Source of the DNA: Nostoc calcicola FACHB-3891
GTDB taxonomy: Bacteria; Cyanobacteriota; Cyanobacteriia; Cyanobacteriales; Nostocaceae
Assembly: GCF_014697355.1 (NCBI RefSeq)
Contig: NZ_JACJRQ010000019.1
Location: forward strand, 1-64,000
Direction: 5' to 3'
Length of the DNA stretch: 64,000 bases
Shown: positions 35,358 through 44,499 of the stretch, piece by piece
Numbering within the stretch: the stretch's first letter is position 1
Layout: each line of letters starts with the position of its first letter
Notes under the pieces: model-generated
Databases searched by the model: none
Told to the model about the DNA's origin: nothing
The model's input: the letters and a program-made list of their open reading frames with translations, nothing else
Position numbers and translations under genes: made by a program

Positions 35358-35573
35358 TAACGCATACTTGACAAAATATTGCTGAATCTTTACAGGTAGA
35401 ACCTCGTTTTTATTGAGAATTAAGGACGAATCTTATAAATATTGGCTTTTGTGTCGATAAACTTGCTTTTGACCAGCCCCAGTAAATAGAAGTTAAAAGT
35501 TAAACAACAAATTTGTCATGATGGGACAAATTAGTAATCTCATCAACCACTAACTATTAACTCAGCACACAAG

Positions 35574-37355
35574 ATGACTGAAGCAACTGCATCTCGTCCC
35601 AATACTTGCGTCCAGGAAACTGCGCCAAAGATTCATTACCTGGTGGCAATGTCCCAACCAGAAACCCATCTGTTTGAAGTGACTTTACGCCTTGTAGATT
35701 ATTCCTGGCCAATTCTCGATTTAAAACTGCCAGTATGGACACCTGGCTCCTACTTAGTTCGGGAATACGCTAAAAACTTACAGGATTTTGTGGCTTTTGC
35801 AGAGGGGAAGCCTTTGCCTTGGCAGAAAATCAGTAAAAATCACTGGCAGATAGATAAAACAGGTGTTTCCGAATTAACTGTGCGTTACCGTATTTTTGCC
35901 AATGAGCTATCAGTACGGACAAATCACTTGGATGCTACCCACGGTTATTTCAACGGTGCGGCAATATTTTTTAGAATACCTGGCTGGGAGAAACAACCGA
36001 TTCGTGTCACCATCGTACCAGCACGTCCAGAATGGCAGGTAACTACTGCTTTACCTCCCGTTGCTGAAGAAACAAATACTTTCTTGGCTAGCGATTTTGA
36101 TACTCTCGTTGATAGTCCATTTGAGATTGGTTGCCACCAATTGTATCAATTTGAGGTTTTGGGAAAACCCCATGAATTGGCAATTTGGGGGCAAGGTAAT
36201 TATCAAGTGCAGCAGATGATCGCTGATATCCAAAAAATTATTCGGGTAGAAGCGGAGATGTTCGGCGGTTTGCCCTATGAACGATATGTATTTTTGTTAC
36301 ATTTATTTAGCCAAGCTTTTGGCGGTTTGGAGCATAAAGACTCTTGCTCCTTAATTTACCAGCGTTTCGGGTTTCGCGTTCCAGAAAAGTACGATCGCTT
36401 TCTGCAATTGGTAGCACACGAGTTCTTTCACTTGTGGAATGTCAAGCGAATTCGCCCAAAAGCATTGGAGGTTTTTGATTATGACCAGGAAAATTACACC
36501 CCATGCTTGTGGTTTTGCGAGGGGACTACTAGTTATTACGACTTATTAATTCCTTTGCGGGCAGGAATTTATGATGCTAAGTCCTATTTGAATCATTTGG
36601 GTAAGGAAATTACCAGATATGAAACTACACCGGGGCGGAAAGTACAGCCTCTTTCTGAGTCGAGTTTTGATGCTTGGATTAAACTCTATCGTCCAGATGC
36701 CAATAGTGGTAATTCCCAAATTTCCTATTATTTAAAAGGGGAAATGATATCGTTATTGCTGGATTTACTGATTCGCTCAACTCACGACAATCAGCGTTCC
36801 CTCGATGACGTGATGCTAAAAATGTGGCAGCAATTTGGAATAGCTGAAATTGGCTACACTTCAGAACAGTTACAAGAAGTTATAGAATCTGTGGCAGGAA
36901 TCGATTTGACTCATTTCTTTGAACGCTACCTTCATACCACTGAGGATTTACCATTTAATCAGTATTTAGAACCCTTTGGCTTACAGTTAGTAGCAGAACG
37001 GCAGGAAGAACCTTACTTCGGTGTGAGGATAAATACTGAGAATGGGCGAGAGATGATTAAGTTTGTTGAAGCGGGTTCACCTGCACAACTAGGAGGAATT
37101 GATGCAGGTGATGAGTTACTAGCAATTGATGGGATTAAGGTAATGGGGAGTGGGTTAAGCGATCGCCTCAAAGATTACCAACCAAACGATAAAATTGAGG
37201 TCACACTTTTCCACCAAGACGAACTACGTACTTATTCCATTACTCTAGCATCACCAAATCCCACTCGATATCAAGTAAAACCTGTTGATTCTCCTGACTC
37301 TACACAACAGCAAAATTTTGCAGGTTGGCTTGGGGTAGCGATCGCAACTGTTTAA
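35574..37355 (+). CDS. M61 family metallopeptidase with PDZ domain
   Basis: 593 residues. An N-terminal beta domain (about 20-190) precedes the catalytic region with VAHEFFHLWNVKRIRP (zinc site HEFFH near residue 280) and CEGTTSYYDLL (downstream Glu). A PDZ domain lies near 480-560 (GVRINTENGREMIKFVEAGSPAQLGGIDAGDELLAIDG). Family members are glycyl-type aminopeptidases. No clear signal peptide, so possibly cytoplasmic. Intact; converges with pyk across a low-complexity palindrome. Confidence 0.93.
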   Translation: MTEATASRPNTCVQETAPKIHYLVAMSQPETHLFEVTLRLVDYSWPILDLKLPVWTPGSYLVREYAKNLQDFVAFAEGKPLPWQKISKNHWQIDKTGVSELTVRYRIFANELSVRTNHLDATHGYFNGAAIFFRIPGWEKQPIRVTIVPARPEWQVTTALPPVAEETNTFLASDFDTLVDSPFEIGCHQLYQFEVLGKPHELAIWGQGNYQVQQMIADIQKIIRVEAEMFGGLPYERYVFLLHLFSQAFGGLEHKDSCSLIYQRFGFRVPEKYDRFLQLVAHEFFHLWNVKRIRPKALEVFDYDQENYTPCLWFCEGTTSYYDLLIPLRAGIYDAKSYLNHLGKEITRYETTPGRKVQPLSESSFDAWIKLYRPDANSGNSQISYYLKGEMISLLLDLLIRSTHDNQRSLDDVMLKMWQQFGIAEIGYTSEQLQEVIESVAGIDLTHFFERYLHTTEDLPFNQYLEPFGLQLVAERQEEPYFGVRINTENGREMIKFVEAGSPAQLGGIDAGDELLAIDGIKVMGSGLSDRLKDYQPNDKIEVTLFHQDELRTYSITLASPNPTRYQVKPVDSPDSTQQQNFAGWLGVAIATV

Positions 37356-37360
37356 CCTAT

Positions 37361-37500
37361 TGAGCATGGGGCATTGGGAATGGGGAAAGGGAAAAGGGTA
37401 AGGGGGAAAGGTTAAATTTATCCCTTTACCCTTTACCCTTTACCCTTTAACCTTTTCCCCTGCCCCTCTGCTCCCCATCTCCCTCATCCCCATTCCCCAA
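37361..37500. repeat. GGGGAAA/TTTACCC palindromic repeat between convergent genes
   Basis: GGGGAAAGGGAAAAGGGTAA..., core AAAGGTTAAATTTATCC, then CTTTACCC x3, TTTAACCTTTTCCCC and CTCCCCATCTCCC runs. Same core as 8964-9158. It could fold as a long hairpin and serve as a terminator for both genes (inference). Confidence 0.8.
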
Positions 37501-37502
37501 GA

Positions 37503-39269
37503 CTAAGACGTTTTCACCGCCCCAGAGTAGATCAAACCCCGTTGTAAATCCAGCGTTATAATTGCCCCATCTCGAATCACTTGTGTTGCCTGCTTCACGC
37601 CGACAATCACAGGCACACCGAGACGCATCCCAATTACTGCTGCGTGACTTGTAAGACTTTCATCTTCGGTAATAATACCAGCAGCTTTGCGAATTGCCTC
37701 AACAAAATCGGCATTTGTGCGGGAAGCAACTAGAATATCTCCGGGATTAAAGTTACTCACATCCATACTAGTATTCGCCACTCGTGCGCGACCACTGACT
37801 GAACCTTGTCCCAGTCCTATTCCGTGACCTAATATTGCCGTTACCACTTCAACTTTAATCAAATCTGTGGAGCCGGAAATGCCCTGGAGTGTCCCAGCAG
37901 TCATCACTACTAAATCTCCCTCAGACAGTAACTTCAGTTCCTGAGCGACGTTGATTGCAGCTTGAAAGGTTTGACCTGTGGAAGGTAATCCCAATACTAG
38001 CAACGGTTTTACTCCCCATACCATCTGTAGTTGTCGCGCTACGTTCACATGGGGTGTCACTGCTAAAATCGGTGTATGGGGACGAAATTTCGAGACATTG
38101 CGAGCTGTTGCGCCAGTTTGGGTCAGAGTCATAATTGCTGCTGCTCCCAGTTGCTCTGCAATTTGACTCACAGCTTGACTAATAGCATTGGGAATAGAAC
38201 GTCTGGTATCTCTTAGCTGACGTACTGTTGACTGCGCCTCCTCTTGTTCGATGCGCTCGGCGATGCGTGCCATTGTCGCTACTGCTTCTACTGGGTAATT
38301 ACCTACAGCAGTTTCATTGGAAAGCATTACCGCATCTGTGCCATCTAAAATCGCGTTTGCCACATCTGACACTTCGGCACGAGTGGGACGTGGATTGCTC
38401 ACCATACTGTCTAACATCTGAGTGGCAGTAATGATGGGAATCCCTAAACGGTTTGCTGTAGCAATCAGCCGCTTTTGCAGTACGGGGACATCTTCAGCTG
38501 GCAGTTCCACGCCTAAATCGCCTCTGGCAACCATAACGCCATCACACAAAGCCAAAACCGCTTCCATTTGTTCAATGGCCTCGTGTTTTTCAATTTTGGC
38601 AACCACTGGCACTTGCTTGCCTGTACTGGAAATTAGCTCTTTAATTTCGATTAAATCCTGGGGATTGCGGACAAAGGAAAGTGCTACCCAATCTACACCT
38701 TGATCTAAACCAAACATCAGATCCTCTCGGTCTTTGTCGGTCATTGCCTTAATTGACAAGTAAACTCCGGGAAAGTTTACACCTTTATTGTTAGAGAGTT
38801 TACCAGCCACAGTAATGCGACAGTGCAAATCACCTTTGTCACGGTTAATCTCCTCTACTACCATTTCTACTCGTCCATCATCGAGGAGGATTTTTGCACC
38901 AACCGGGACTTCTTGGGCTAAATAATCATAGGTGACGCAGCTAATTTCCTGTGTGCCTACAACCGGACGATTTGTCAAGGTGAAGCGATCGCCTTTTGCT
39001 ACAACTATAGCTCCATTGTCAAACTTACCCAAGCGAATTTTTGGCCCCTGCAAGTCTTGCAGAATAGCCACTGGTTGATTTAGTTCAAAAGCGGTTTGTC
39101 TAATTAACCGAATATTACGCTGATGGTCTGCATGAGTTCCGTGGGAGAAGTTTAGCCGCAGTGTCGTTGCTCCCGCTTCAATAATCGCCTTGAGCATTTC
39201 AGGACTGCTTGTGGCGGGACCAATAGTAGCGACGATTTTTGTCCGGCGTAGAGAATCTCTTAATTGCAT
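37503..39269 (-). CDS. pyk: Pyruvate kinase with C-terminal phosphohistidine-like domain
   Basis: 588 residues. The TIM barrel starts RRTKIVATIGPATSS with LRLNFSHGTHADH, MVARGDLGVE and ATQMLDSM. The regulatory C domain follows (about 355-475), then an extra domain of about 100 residues with SLTSHAAVIGMRLGVPVIVG, a PEP-utiliser mobile-domain motif with the phosphoryl-carrying His. This long form is normal in cyanobacteria. Converts PEP and ADP to pyruvate and ATP in the cytoplasm. Confidence 0.97.
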   Translation of the reverse strand: MQLRDSLRRTKIVATIGPATSSPEMLKAIIEAGATTLRLNFSHGTHADHQRNIRLIRQTAFELNQPVAILQDLQGPKIRLGKFDNGAIVVAKGDRFTLTNRPVVGTQEISCVTYDYLAQEVPVGAKILLDDGRVEMVVEEINRDKGDLHCRITVAGKLSNNKGVNFPGVYLSIKAMTDKDREDLMFGLDQGVDWVALSFVRNPQDLIEIKELISSTGKQVPVVAKIEKHEAIEQMEAVLALCDGVMVARGDLGVELPAEDVPVLQKRLIATANRLGIPIITATQMLDSMVSNPRPTRAEVSDVANAILDGTDAVMLSNETAVGNYPVEAVATMARIAERIEQEEAQSTVRQLRDTRRSIPNAISQAVSQIAEQLGAAAIMTLTQTGATARNVSKFRPHTPILAVTPHVNVARQLQMVWGVKPLLVLGLPSTGQTFQAAINVAQELKLLSEGDLVVMTAGTLQGISGSTDLIKVEVVTAILGHGIGLGQGSVSGRARVANTSMDVSNFNPGDILVASRTNADFVEAIRKAAGIITEDESLTSHAAVIGMRLGVPVIVGVKQATQVIRDGAIITLDLQRGLIYSGAVKTS

Positions 39270-39703
39270 AGGGGCTGAATTTAGGGAGCTATCTGGGAAG
39301 TCATCGTACTTTAAATGGCATCTCCTTTTTGATCGCTGCTATAAGATTTAAGCAGTTAAAGTAGGGTTGTAGGAGAAAGGGGCATTGGGAGTGCTGAGTC
39401 AATAGTTAAGGGACTGGGGAGTGGGGATTGGGGATTGGGTATGGGGAAAGAGGTGTGGGAAGTATAAATTTTCTTTCTCCCCACACTCCCCCATCCCCCC
39501 ACACTCCCCACACTCCCTCATCTCCCTCATCTCCCTCATCCCCCTCATCAGTAAAGACTAAGCCTCGTCTGGAATCATAGCGTTATTCATCTGCCGATAT
39601 GCTAAGCTGCGGATAAATCTTGCTATACAAAACTTTATAAAACTTTACTATTCCCTAATCTTTATCGTATATTCGTAATGTTTGATAAACAAACAAGGAG
39701 TCA
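39270..39703. other. Divergent spacer pyk/crtR with low-complexity repeat
   Basis: Contains promoters for both genes. 39380-39545 is a G-run block (GGGGATTGGGGATTGGG) followed by C-run block (CACTCCCCCATCCCCC, CTCATCTCCCTCATC). crtR has AAGGAG just upstream of two candidate ATGs (39704, 39713). Confidence 0.6.
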
Positions 39704-40603
39704 ATGTCAATAATGCTCACGTCGGAGGCACAAAAGCCATTAACAATCCCACCCAAGGAATTTTTAGCGCCTCCTGGTGATTTCAATCCAACACTGCTGC
39801 TGTTTTCGGCTGCTGTGGGAATGCTGGTATTATCTAATTTTGGTTACTGGCTTTGGCAATGGCCGGACTGGCTGTGTTTTGGTATTAACACTATTGCATT
39901 GCATTGTGCAGGGACGGTAATTCACGATGCCTGTCATCAATCTGCCCATCGCAATCGACTAATTAATGCAATGTTAGGGCATGGTAGTGCATTGATGCTG
40001 GCTTTTGCTTTTCCAGTGTTTACGCGGGTACATTTGCAACATCACGGTCATGTTAACCATCCCAAAGATGACCCCGATCATTATGTCTCTACAGGCGGGC
40101 CTTTGTGGCTGATTGCATTTCGGTTTTTGTATCATGAAGTATTTTTCTTTCAACGCCGACTGTGGCGTAAATATGAGCTACTAGAATGGTTCGTTAGCCG
40201 CTTAATTATCGGTTTAATTATTTATATTTCAGTTCAATACCATTTTTTAGGTTACATTCTGAATTTTTGGTTCGTACCTGCTTTTGTAGTAGGAATAACA
40301 CTGGGATTATTTTTTGACTATTTGCCCCATCGTCCTTTTGTAGAGCGCGATCGCTGGAAAAATGCCCGCGTCTATCCCAACTCAATTCTTAATATCTTGA
40401 TATTGGGACAGAACTACCACTTAATTCATCATTTGTGGCCTTCTATTCCTTGGTATAATTACCAGCCTACTTATTACCTGATGAAGCCCATTTTAGATGA
40501 AAAAGGCTGTTATCAAACTTCTGGGTTGTTACAGAAAAAAGACTTTTTTGAGTTTGTTTATGATGTCTTTTTGGGAATTAGATTTCATCGCCATGAAGAA
40601 TAG
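39704..40603 (+). CDS. crtR: CrtR-type beta-carotene hydroxylase
   Basis: 299 residues, membrane di-iron desaturase/hydroxylase fold. Histidine boxes: HDACHQSAH, HLQHHGHVNH plus DPDH, and HLIHH. Several hydrophobic helices (LLLFSAAVGMLVLSNFGYWL; LIIGLIIYISVQYHFLGYI). CrtR adds 3-hydroxyl groups to beta-ionone rings to give zeaxanthin or myxol-type carotenoids in the membranes. Start: AAGGAG lies 3 nt before the first ATG (39704) and 12 nt before the second (39713), so either could be used. Confidence 0.93.
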   Translation: MSIMLTSEAQKPLTIPPKEFLAPPGDFNPTLLLFSAAVGMLVLSNFGYWLWQWPDWLCFGINTIALHCAGTVIHDACHQSAHRNRLINAMLGHGSALMLAFAFPVFTRVHLQHHGHVNHPKDDPDHYVSTGGPLWLIAFRFLYHEVFFFQRRLWRKYELLEWFVSRLIIGLIIYISVQYHFLGYILNFWFVPAFVVGITLGLFFDYLPHRPFVERDRWKNARVYPNSILNILILGQNYHLIHHLWPSIPWYNYQPTYYLMKPILDEKGCYQTSGLLQKKDFFEFVYDVFLGIRFHRHEE

Positions 40604-40644
40604 AGTTGTTGTATAAAGCGATCGCTGCCTGACGACAATACATT

Positions 40645-40806
40645 ATGGACAACCCCAGTCTTCACAATCGACTGAGGGCGATCGCTGCACAATTCCAAGT
40701 TTTTGAATGTGTTTCCTGTGGCATAGTCCTGCGTCAATTCCCGATCGATCGAAAAATTTCTGCTAAACAGATTAGCCTGTTCACAGCTAGTACAGAATAT
40801 CCTTAA
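40645..40806 (+). pseudogene. N-terminal remnant of a papain-fold-toxin-like gene
   Basis: 53 codons: MDNPSLHNRLRAIAAQFQVF then ECVSCGIVLRQFPIDRKISA and KQISLFTAST. The pattern 'A..F.VFECV.CA..I..FL...I.GKQI.L.T' matches my memory of cyanobacterial papain-fold toxin-domain proteins (a Cys in ECVSC would be catalytic). The full family is about twice as long and includes a conserved His region absent here, so this is a truncated copy. Confidence 0.5.
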
Positions 40807-40860
40807 AATTTTCGGAATTTCAAACTTGGATTCAGCAGAAATTTAATTTGACTTCCAATA

Positions 40861-41022
40861 ACGACCTGGGATCAGATTATTCTATTTTTCTCCCAAGACG
40901 AACACACTGCACTAGAGCAGTTTTTCAAACTGTTTGATGAGTTCACTAAAACAGAATATTCGAGTGAATTTCAAGCGAATGTAAAGAATAATTTGAGAGT
41001 GGTTTCAGGAACTCAAGAGTGA
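40861..41022 (+). pseudogene. C-terminal remnant of an unidentified small protein gene
   Basis: A 53-codon open frame without a start: TTWDQIILFFSQDEHTALEQ then FFKLFDEFTKTEYSSEFQ and ANVKNNLRVVSGTQE, stop. Composition is protein-like. Position after the toxin remnant suggests an immunity or partner protein (inference). Confidence 0.35.
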
Positions 41023-41046
41023 AAATGACCAAAGAGAAAAAGGATA

Positions 41047-41150
41047 CAAGCCCCTGAATTTATTTATGGAAAAGGTAAAAATATATAAGCCGATATACGA
41101 AGTACGAGGCTTATAACGTCCTTGTTTCAAGCCCCTGAATTTATTTATGG
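41047..41150. repeat. 23-bp exact direct repeat pair
   Basis: Identical 23-mers (starting CAAGCCCCTGAATTT) at 41047-41069 and 41128-41150, 58 bp apart. The right copy continues GGG, giving CCCC...GGGG ends. Could be ends of a lost IS200/IS605-type element; not a CRISPR. Confidence 0.6.
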
Positions 41151-41338
41151 GGATTGTAATGCCGTGAATTTTGAATTTTGAATTTTGAATTCGAGCGAAG
41201 CGAGTGACCGTTCTAAAAGCTGATTAGTGACACTCGTATCCAAGAGAAAGTTTGATATTGAAACAGTATTCAAAGCTAGCTCGATCGCAAATACTTTAAT
41301 ATAGAAGTAAATACGACATCTTGTTGTGGAAATTTGAA

Positions 41339-41524
41339 ATGGATGCTTTAGTCCAAGAACTCGACACAAAACTACGTCAATGACAACCTGACATTGCTCA
41401 ACAAGTGCGGCAATGCCTTGCAGATATTATTGAACTGGCAGATCGGGATGCTCTAGATATTCTTCGTTCTAGAGTGGTTGAACAAGAAGTATTAGATTTA
41501 ATTGATGAACCCGAAACCTGGTGA
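41339..41524 (+). pseudogene. Antitoxin-like gene with in-frame TGA
   Basis: MDALVQELDTKLRQ, stop (TGA 41381-41383), then QPDIAQQVRQCLADIIELAD and RDALDILRSRVVEQEVLDLI and DEPETW, stop. The pattern resembles the small helical antitoxin that precedes MazF/PemK toxins in cyanobacteria. The stop at codon 15 inactivates it unless an internal start is used. Its end overlaps the toxin start by 20 bp, the usual TA layout. Confidence 0.55.
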
Positions 41525-41609
41525 AGTGTGGTTTCAAAAAACAGTACATTTTAATCAAATTCCCAGCCGCAGCGCTCCCAAAAGCAGCGCTATGCGATTT
41601 ATATTATGA
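41505..41609 (+). pseudogene. MazF/PemK-like toxin N-terminal remnant
   Basis: MNPKPGEVWFQKTVHFNQ..., 34 codons. 'KPGEVW' is the MazF/PemK opening (normally followed by the beta-strand with the RP..V motif), but homology is lost after Trp9 and a stop follows. A palindrome AGCGCT...AGCGCT lies in the degraded part. Confidence 0.5.
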
Positions 41610-41627
41610 GGATTATCTTTTTACTTT

Positions 41628-42152
41628 TTAAACCCTCCCATTCTCTTTGACTGCAATTGTCCAATACTGAAATGTTTCAGCTCCAATCTGATTGCTATCC
41701 TCATGGTAGATTTGCTGCAAGCACTTATAAAACCCTTGGGCTTCATTTTCCAATCCTAAAGTCATCAAGCACTTTAAAATCCGGGTGATGCGAAGATAAT
41801 TGTGGTTAAATATACCAACCCATTCATGTTTACGGTTTGCATAGTCTTCTGACTTGCTGATAATTATTTTTCCTTCGTCACTTTCCTGGCATTGCAACCC
41901 ATAAAACTGAAGCATGACTGTAAAGGAACGCAGCAAATTTTGACGTAGGCGTTGGTTGCTATGAAATAATTGAATTACTTCCTCATCAACAATGGGAGCA
42001 TGAGGATTGAATGCACTTCGCTCAGGCAAAGGAAACAACCACTGAATATAATTGTGGACGTACTCTAATTCTTCAAAATCCCAAGTCCATATTTCGCCAA
42101 TCGTCCGACCTTCTGAGTCTGGTTGTTCCCCTAAATAGAATGGGACAATCAT
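41628..42152 (-). CDS. Opioid-growth-factor-receptor (OGFr) N-domain-like protein
   Basis: 174 residues from the ATG giving MIVPFYLGEQPDSEGRTI; a TTG 6 nt upstream is less likely, and GGAG lies about 9 nt before the ATG. Hallmarks of the OGFr conserved region are clear: the opening FYLGEQPD, HNYIQWLFPLPERSAFNPHAP and HEWVGIFNHNYLRITRIL. This domain is known from animals and from scattered bacteria and fungi; its bacterial role is unknown. No signal peptide. Intact, next to the toxin remnants. Confidence 0.85.
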   Translation of the reverse strand: MIVPFYLGEQPDSEGRTIGEIWTWDFEELEYVHNYIQWLFPLPERSAFNPHAPIVDEEVIQLFHSNQRLRQNLLRSFTVMLQFYGLQCQESDEGKIIISKSEDYANRKHEWVGIFNHNYLRITRILKCLMTLGLENEAQGFYKCLQQIYHEDSNQIGAETFQYWTIAVKENGRV

Positions 42153-42328
42153 TACCAACTACTCCCATAACTCAATATCTAAATTTTGAGTGCGATCGCC
42201 TTACCAATGATCGCAAATCACAAAGAGAAGCTAGTAATATTTTCCCACTAATAACAGCAAGTTCAGCAGTTTGATCGCCGCTGCAATAGTTTATTCAATT
42301 TCTTTTTACATAAATTTATCTAAATAAT

Positions 42329-42742
42329 TTACACTTTTGACTTAACTGCTGGCTGTGATGCTTGTAATGATTGGGGCAAACTCCAGTCAGGACGCAAGTT
42401 GGCAGCGTTGCGTAAATAAATATGATGAACTGAGGCGGAGGCTGGCAGGTAGGCATGGATTAAGAAGCGGATACAACGCTGCAAACTGCCTTCGACGTGC
42501 ATTTGTTGGACATCTAACATGGCCACATTATCCCAGCCAGGACGCGCTCTGGCGATCGCAGCTGGAAAAATAGCATCTAAATCCCGTGTTACTGAAAAAG
42601 TCACACTAATAATATCCCTGGGCTGGAACTGATTCCGGTTTTCTAGTTCATCCAGTAATTCTGTGACGACTTGTTGCATTGCCTCAACAGTATTTTCGGC
42701 AACTGTTGTTGCCCCGCGAATAGCCCGCATTTGCCACTCCAC
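42329..42742 (-). CDS. aroH: Chorismate mutase, AroH type
   Basis: 137 residues, GTG start with AAGGAGG 8 nt upstream. AroH fold: MRAIRGATTVAENT (active-site Arg), SVTFSVTRDLDAIFPAAIAR, WDNVAMLDVQQMHVEGSLQRCIR, and HIYLRNAANLRPD. Converts chorismate to prephenate for Phe/Tyr synthesis in the cytoplasm. Follows sppA on the same strand, separated by a GTTAGGA heptamer array. Confidence 0.95.
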   Translation of the reverse strand: MEWQMRAIRGATTVAENTVEAMQQVVTELLDELENRNQFQPRDIISVTFSVTRDLDAIFPAAIARARPGWDNVAMLDVQQMHVEGSLQRCIRFLIHAYLPASASVHHIYLRNAANLRPDWSLPQSLQASQPAVKSKV

Positions 42743-42768
42743 GCCAAAATCCTCCTTAAAACATAAAA

Positions 42769-42810
42769 GTTAGGAGTTAGGAGTTAGGAGTTAGGAGTTA
42801 GGAGTTAGAA
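42769..42810. repeat. GTTAGGA heptamer array
   Basis: Five perfect GTTAGGA copies then GTTAGAA, with TCTTAACTTCCAACTC as a weak inverted arm at about 42827-42842. Lies between sppA and aroH. Confidence 0.85.
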
Positions 42811-42844
42811 CTCTCAACTTCTGTCTCTTAACTTCCAACTCAAG

Positions 42845-43666
42845 CTAGGGTCGATACAACCACAAAGGTAAGCCACTAGTAGACATTTCAAATTCAAGCC
42901 AATCAATTCCAGATCGAATTGGGGATGAAACCTGCCGACTTCCTGGTAGAACGCGACTTAATAAGGGTTTACGTTCTTCTAGGGTATAGCAGAGAGTTTT
43001 TTCTGGATCGAGACCGACTAGTTCTGCTGTCCAACGGCGGGCATCTTCTTCTGTACCCAAGCGGTCTACAATACCTAATTCTAGGGCTTGCTGTCCAGTA
43101 AAAATTCGCCCATCAGCGAAACTTCTGACGGTTTCTACCGCCAAAGAACGGCCATCCGCTACCGTTTGGACAAACTGCTGATAACTTGTATCAATCAACT
43201 CTTGGAGAATGTTTGCTTCTGGTTGAGTCAGTTCTCGGTCAAAAGCCAAAATGTCTTTGTAAGGACCAGACTTAATTACCTTGAAAGAAACGCCAATTTT
43301 TTCTAACAAGCGTTCCAAGTTGTTCCCACGCAGAATTACACCAATACTACCTGTAATCGTACCTGGGTTAGCTATGATGTGTTCGGCTCCCATACCGATG
43401 TAGACACCTCCAGAAGCCGAAATATTGCCAAAGCTGGCAACGATTTTAATTTTTTCGCGCAAACGCTTTAGGGCACTGTAGATTTCTTGAGAATCTCCGA
43501 CTGTACCCCCAGGGCTATCGATACGCAGTAATAAAGCCGGAAACTTCTTTTCTTCTACAGTTTTCAGGGCTTCTAAGACGCGTTTGCGAGTAGCACCGGC
43601 GATCGCGCCAGTAATTTCAATCCGCGCAATTTGTTTCTTAAACTTGGGCTTAAACGGCCAAACCAT
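42845..43666 (-). CDS. sppA: Signal peptide peptidase SppA (short, 36K-type)
   Basis: 273 residues. ClpP/crotonase-like fold with RIDSPGGTVGDSQEIY, the nucleophile Ser in NISASGGVYIGMGA, and the general-base Lys in IKSGPYKDILAFDRELT. It degrades cleaved signal peptides in the membrane. No strong N-terminal membrane helix, as in cyanobacterial SppA homologues that attach peripherally to thylakoids. Probably cotranscribed with aroH. Confidence 0.93.
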   Translation of the reverse strand: MVWPFKPKFKKQIARIEITGAIAGATRKRVLEALKTVEEKKFPALLLRIDSPGGTVGDSQEIYSALKRLREKIKIVASFGNISASGGVYIGMGAEHIIANPGTITGSIGVILRGNNLERLLEKIGVSFKVIKSGPYKDILAFDRELTQPEANILQELIDTSYQQFVQTVADGRSLAVETVRSFADGRIFTGQQALELGIVDRLGTEEDARRWTAELVGLDPEKTLCYTLEERKPLLSRVLPGSRQVSSPIRSGIDWLEFEMSTSGLPLWLYRP

Positions 43667-44202
43667 GAGTTGTCAACATACCTCGTAATAAACTTAATAT
43701 AAGATGCCCAGCGGCTAAACGACCTCCTTTGTTCTGTTAAGAAACATAAGCAGGCATTGTTTTTCTGGGAATTTTAAGAAATTTTTTATATTTTGCAGAG
43801 ACTTTTATGTGACATTTTCGGTGGATGCTAATCAAGTTATTGACGATTGTGGCTAATATAAAATACCAAGCTCTAGTTTAGCGCTCAGTGTGATAATTGA
43901 GGAAGGCTATCTTCAGAATTTTCAAGGATTCAAAATCTCAAAATCTTTGGTGTTGTATATTTTTAGCCTCTTAAAAATCAGTTCGATCGGGGGCACAGAT
44001 GCACTAGTTATTAGTAATGAATAACTAATAACTAATAAGTATTTAATTAATGATTTTGGCGGTTATTTTAACTAATAAAAAAAATTTTGAACAAGACTAA
44101 TTGCTATCGAGGTTGAGACCAGTAGTATTTTCACTTCGGGAAACATCACTTTTTGGTATTTTGTACAGCCCATGAGTGTCTGAGCAAAGCTATTTTCACT
44201 AT
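43667..44202. other. AT-rich intergenic region
   Basis: 536 bp without a gene. Contains ATAACTAATAACTAATAAG repeats near 44020-44040. Promoter of sppA should lie at the left end. No other structure recognised. Confidence 0.5.
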
Positions 44203-44499
44203 TTAAGAATCAATTCGTAAAATTTGACACCGATAACAAACGTAAATATCAAACAGTGTTCCGACAAAACTACAGGTCAAGCTGATTACAAATAATCCAC
44301 GTAGAGGAGTTCCACTGCCAAAGGTGGCGAGAAAATGCACGATCCCAGTAGCGATCGCCTCAGTTAATTCTTCTAAGCCTGGGAAGTAACCAATCAGGAA
44401 TAAAAACAGCAACGCCCCACCCACTAGGAACAGAGGAGCAACGAAACTAAAAACGATCGTCAGTAACAGGGAGCGGAGAAAGTTAGTGAAAAGAGTCAT
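44203..44499 (-). CDS. Small integral membrane protein (hypothetical)
   Basis: 98 residues from the ATG (MTLFTNFLRSLLL), with GGAG about 10 nt upstream; a TTG at 44508 is possible. Two long hydrophobic segments (SLLLTIVFSFVAPLFLVGGA-LLFLFLIGYF; GLFVISLTCSFVGTLFDIYV), and a C-terminal CYRC. No family recognised. Likely inner or thylakoid membrane. Confidence 0.65.
   Translation of the reverse strand: MTLFTNFLRSLLLTIVFSFVAPLFLVGGALLFLFLIGYFPGLEELTEAIATGIVHFLATFGSGTPLRGLFVISLTCSFVGTLFDIYVCYRCQILRIDS

Larger units (their letters stand above)
40604..41627. other. Degenerate toxin/antitoxin graveyard
   Basis: About 1 kb between crtR and the OGFr-domain gene. It contains four gene remnants (separate entries) and a 23-bp direct repeat at 41047-41069 and 41128-41150. 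Short TGAATTT repeats and a CGAGCGAAGCGAG palindrome lie near 41165-41210. No intact gene. Confidence 0.6.

Noticed and set aside
37503..39269. PEP-utiliser domain as a gene fusion novelty in pyruvate kinase
   Set aside because: This long form is common in cyanobacteria and Bacillus-type pyruvate kinases.
41047..41150. CRISPR-like pair of 23-bp repeats
   Set aside because: Only two copies with a 58-bp spacer and no cas genes; more like ends of a lost mobile element.
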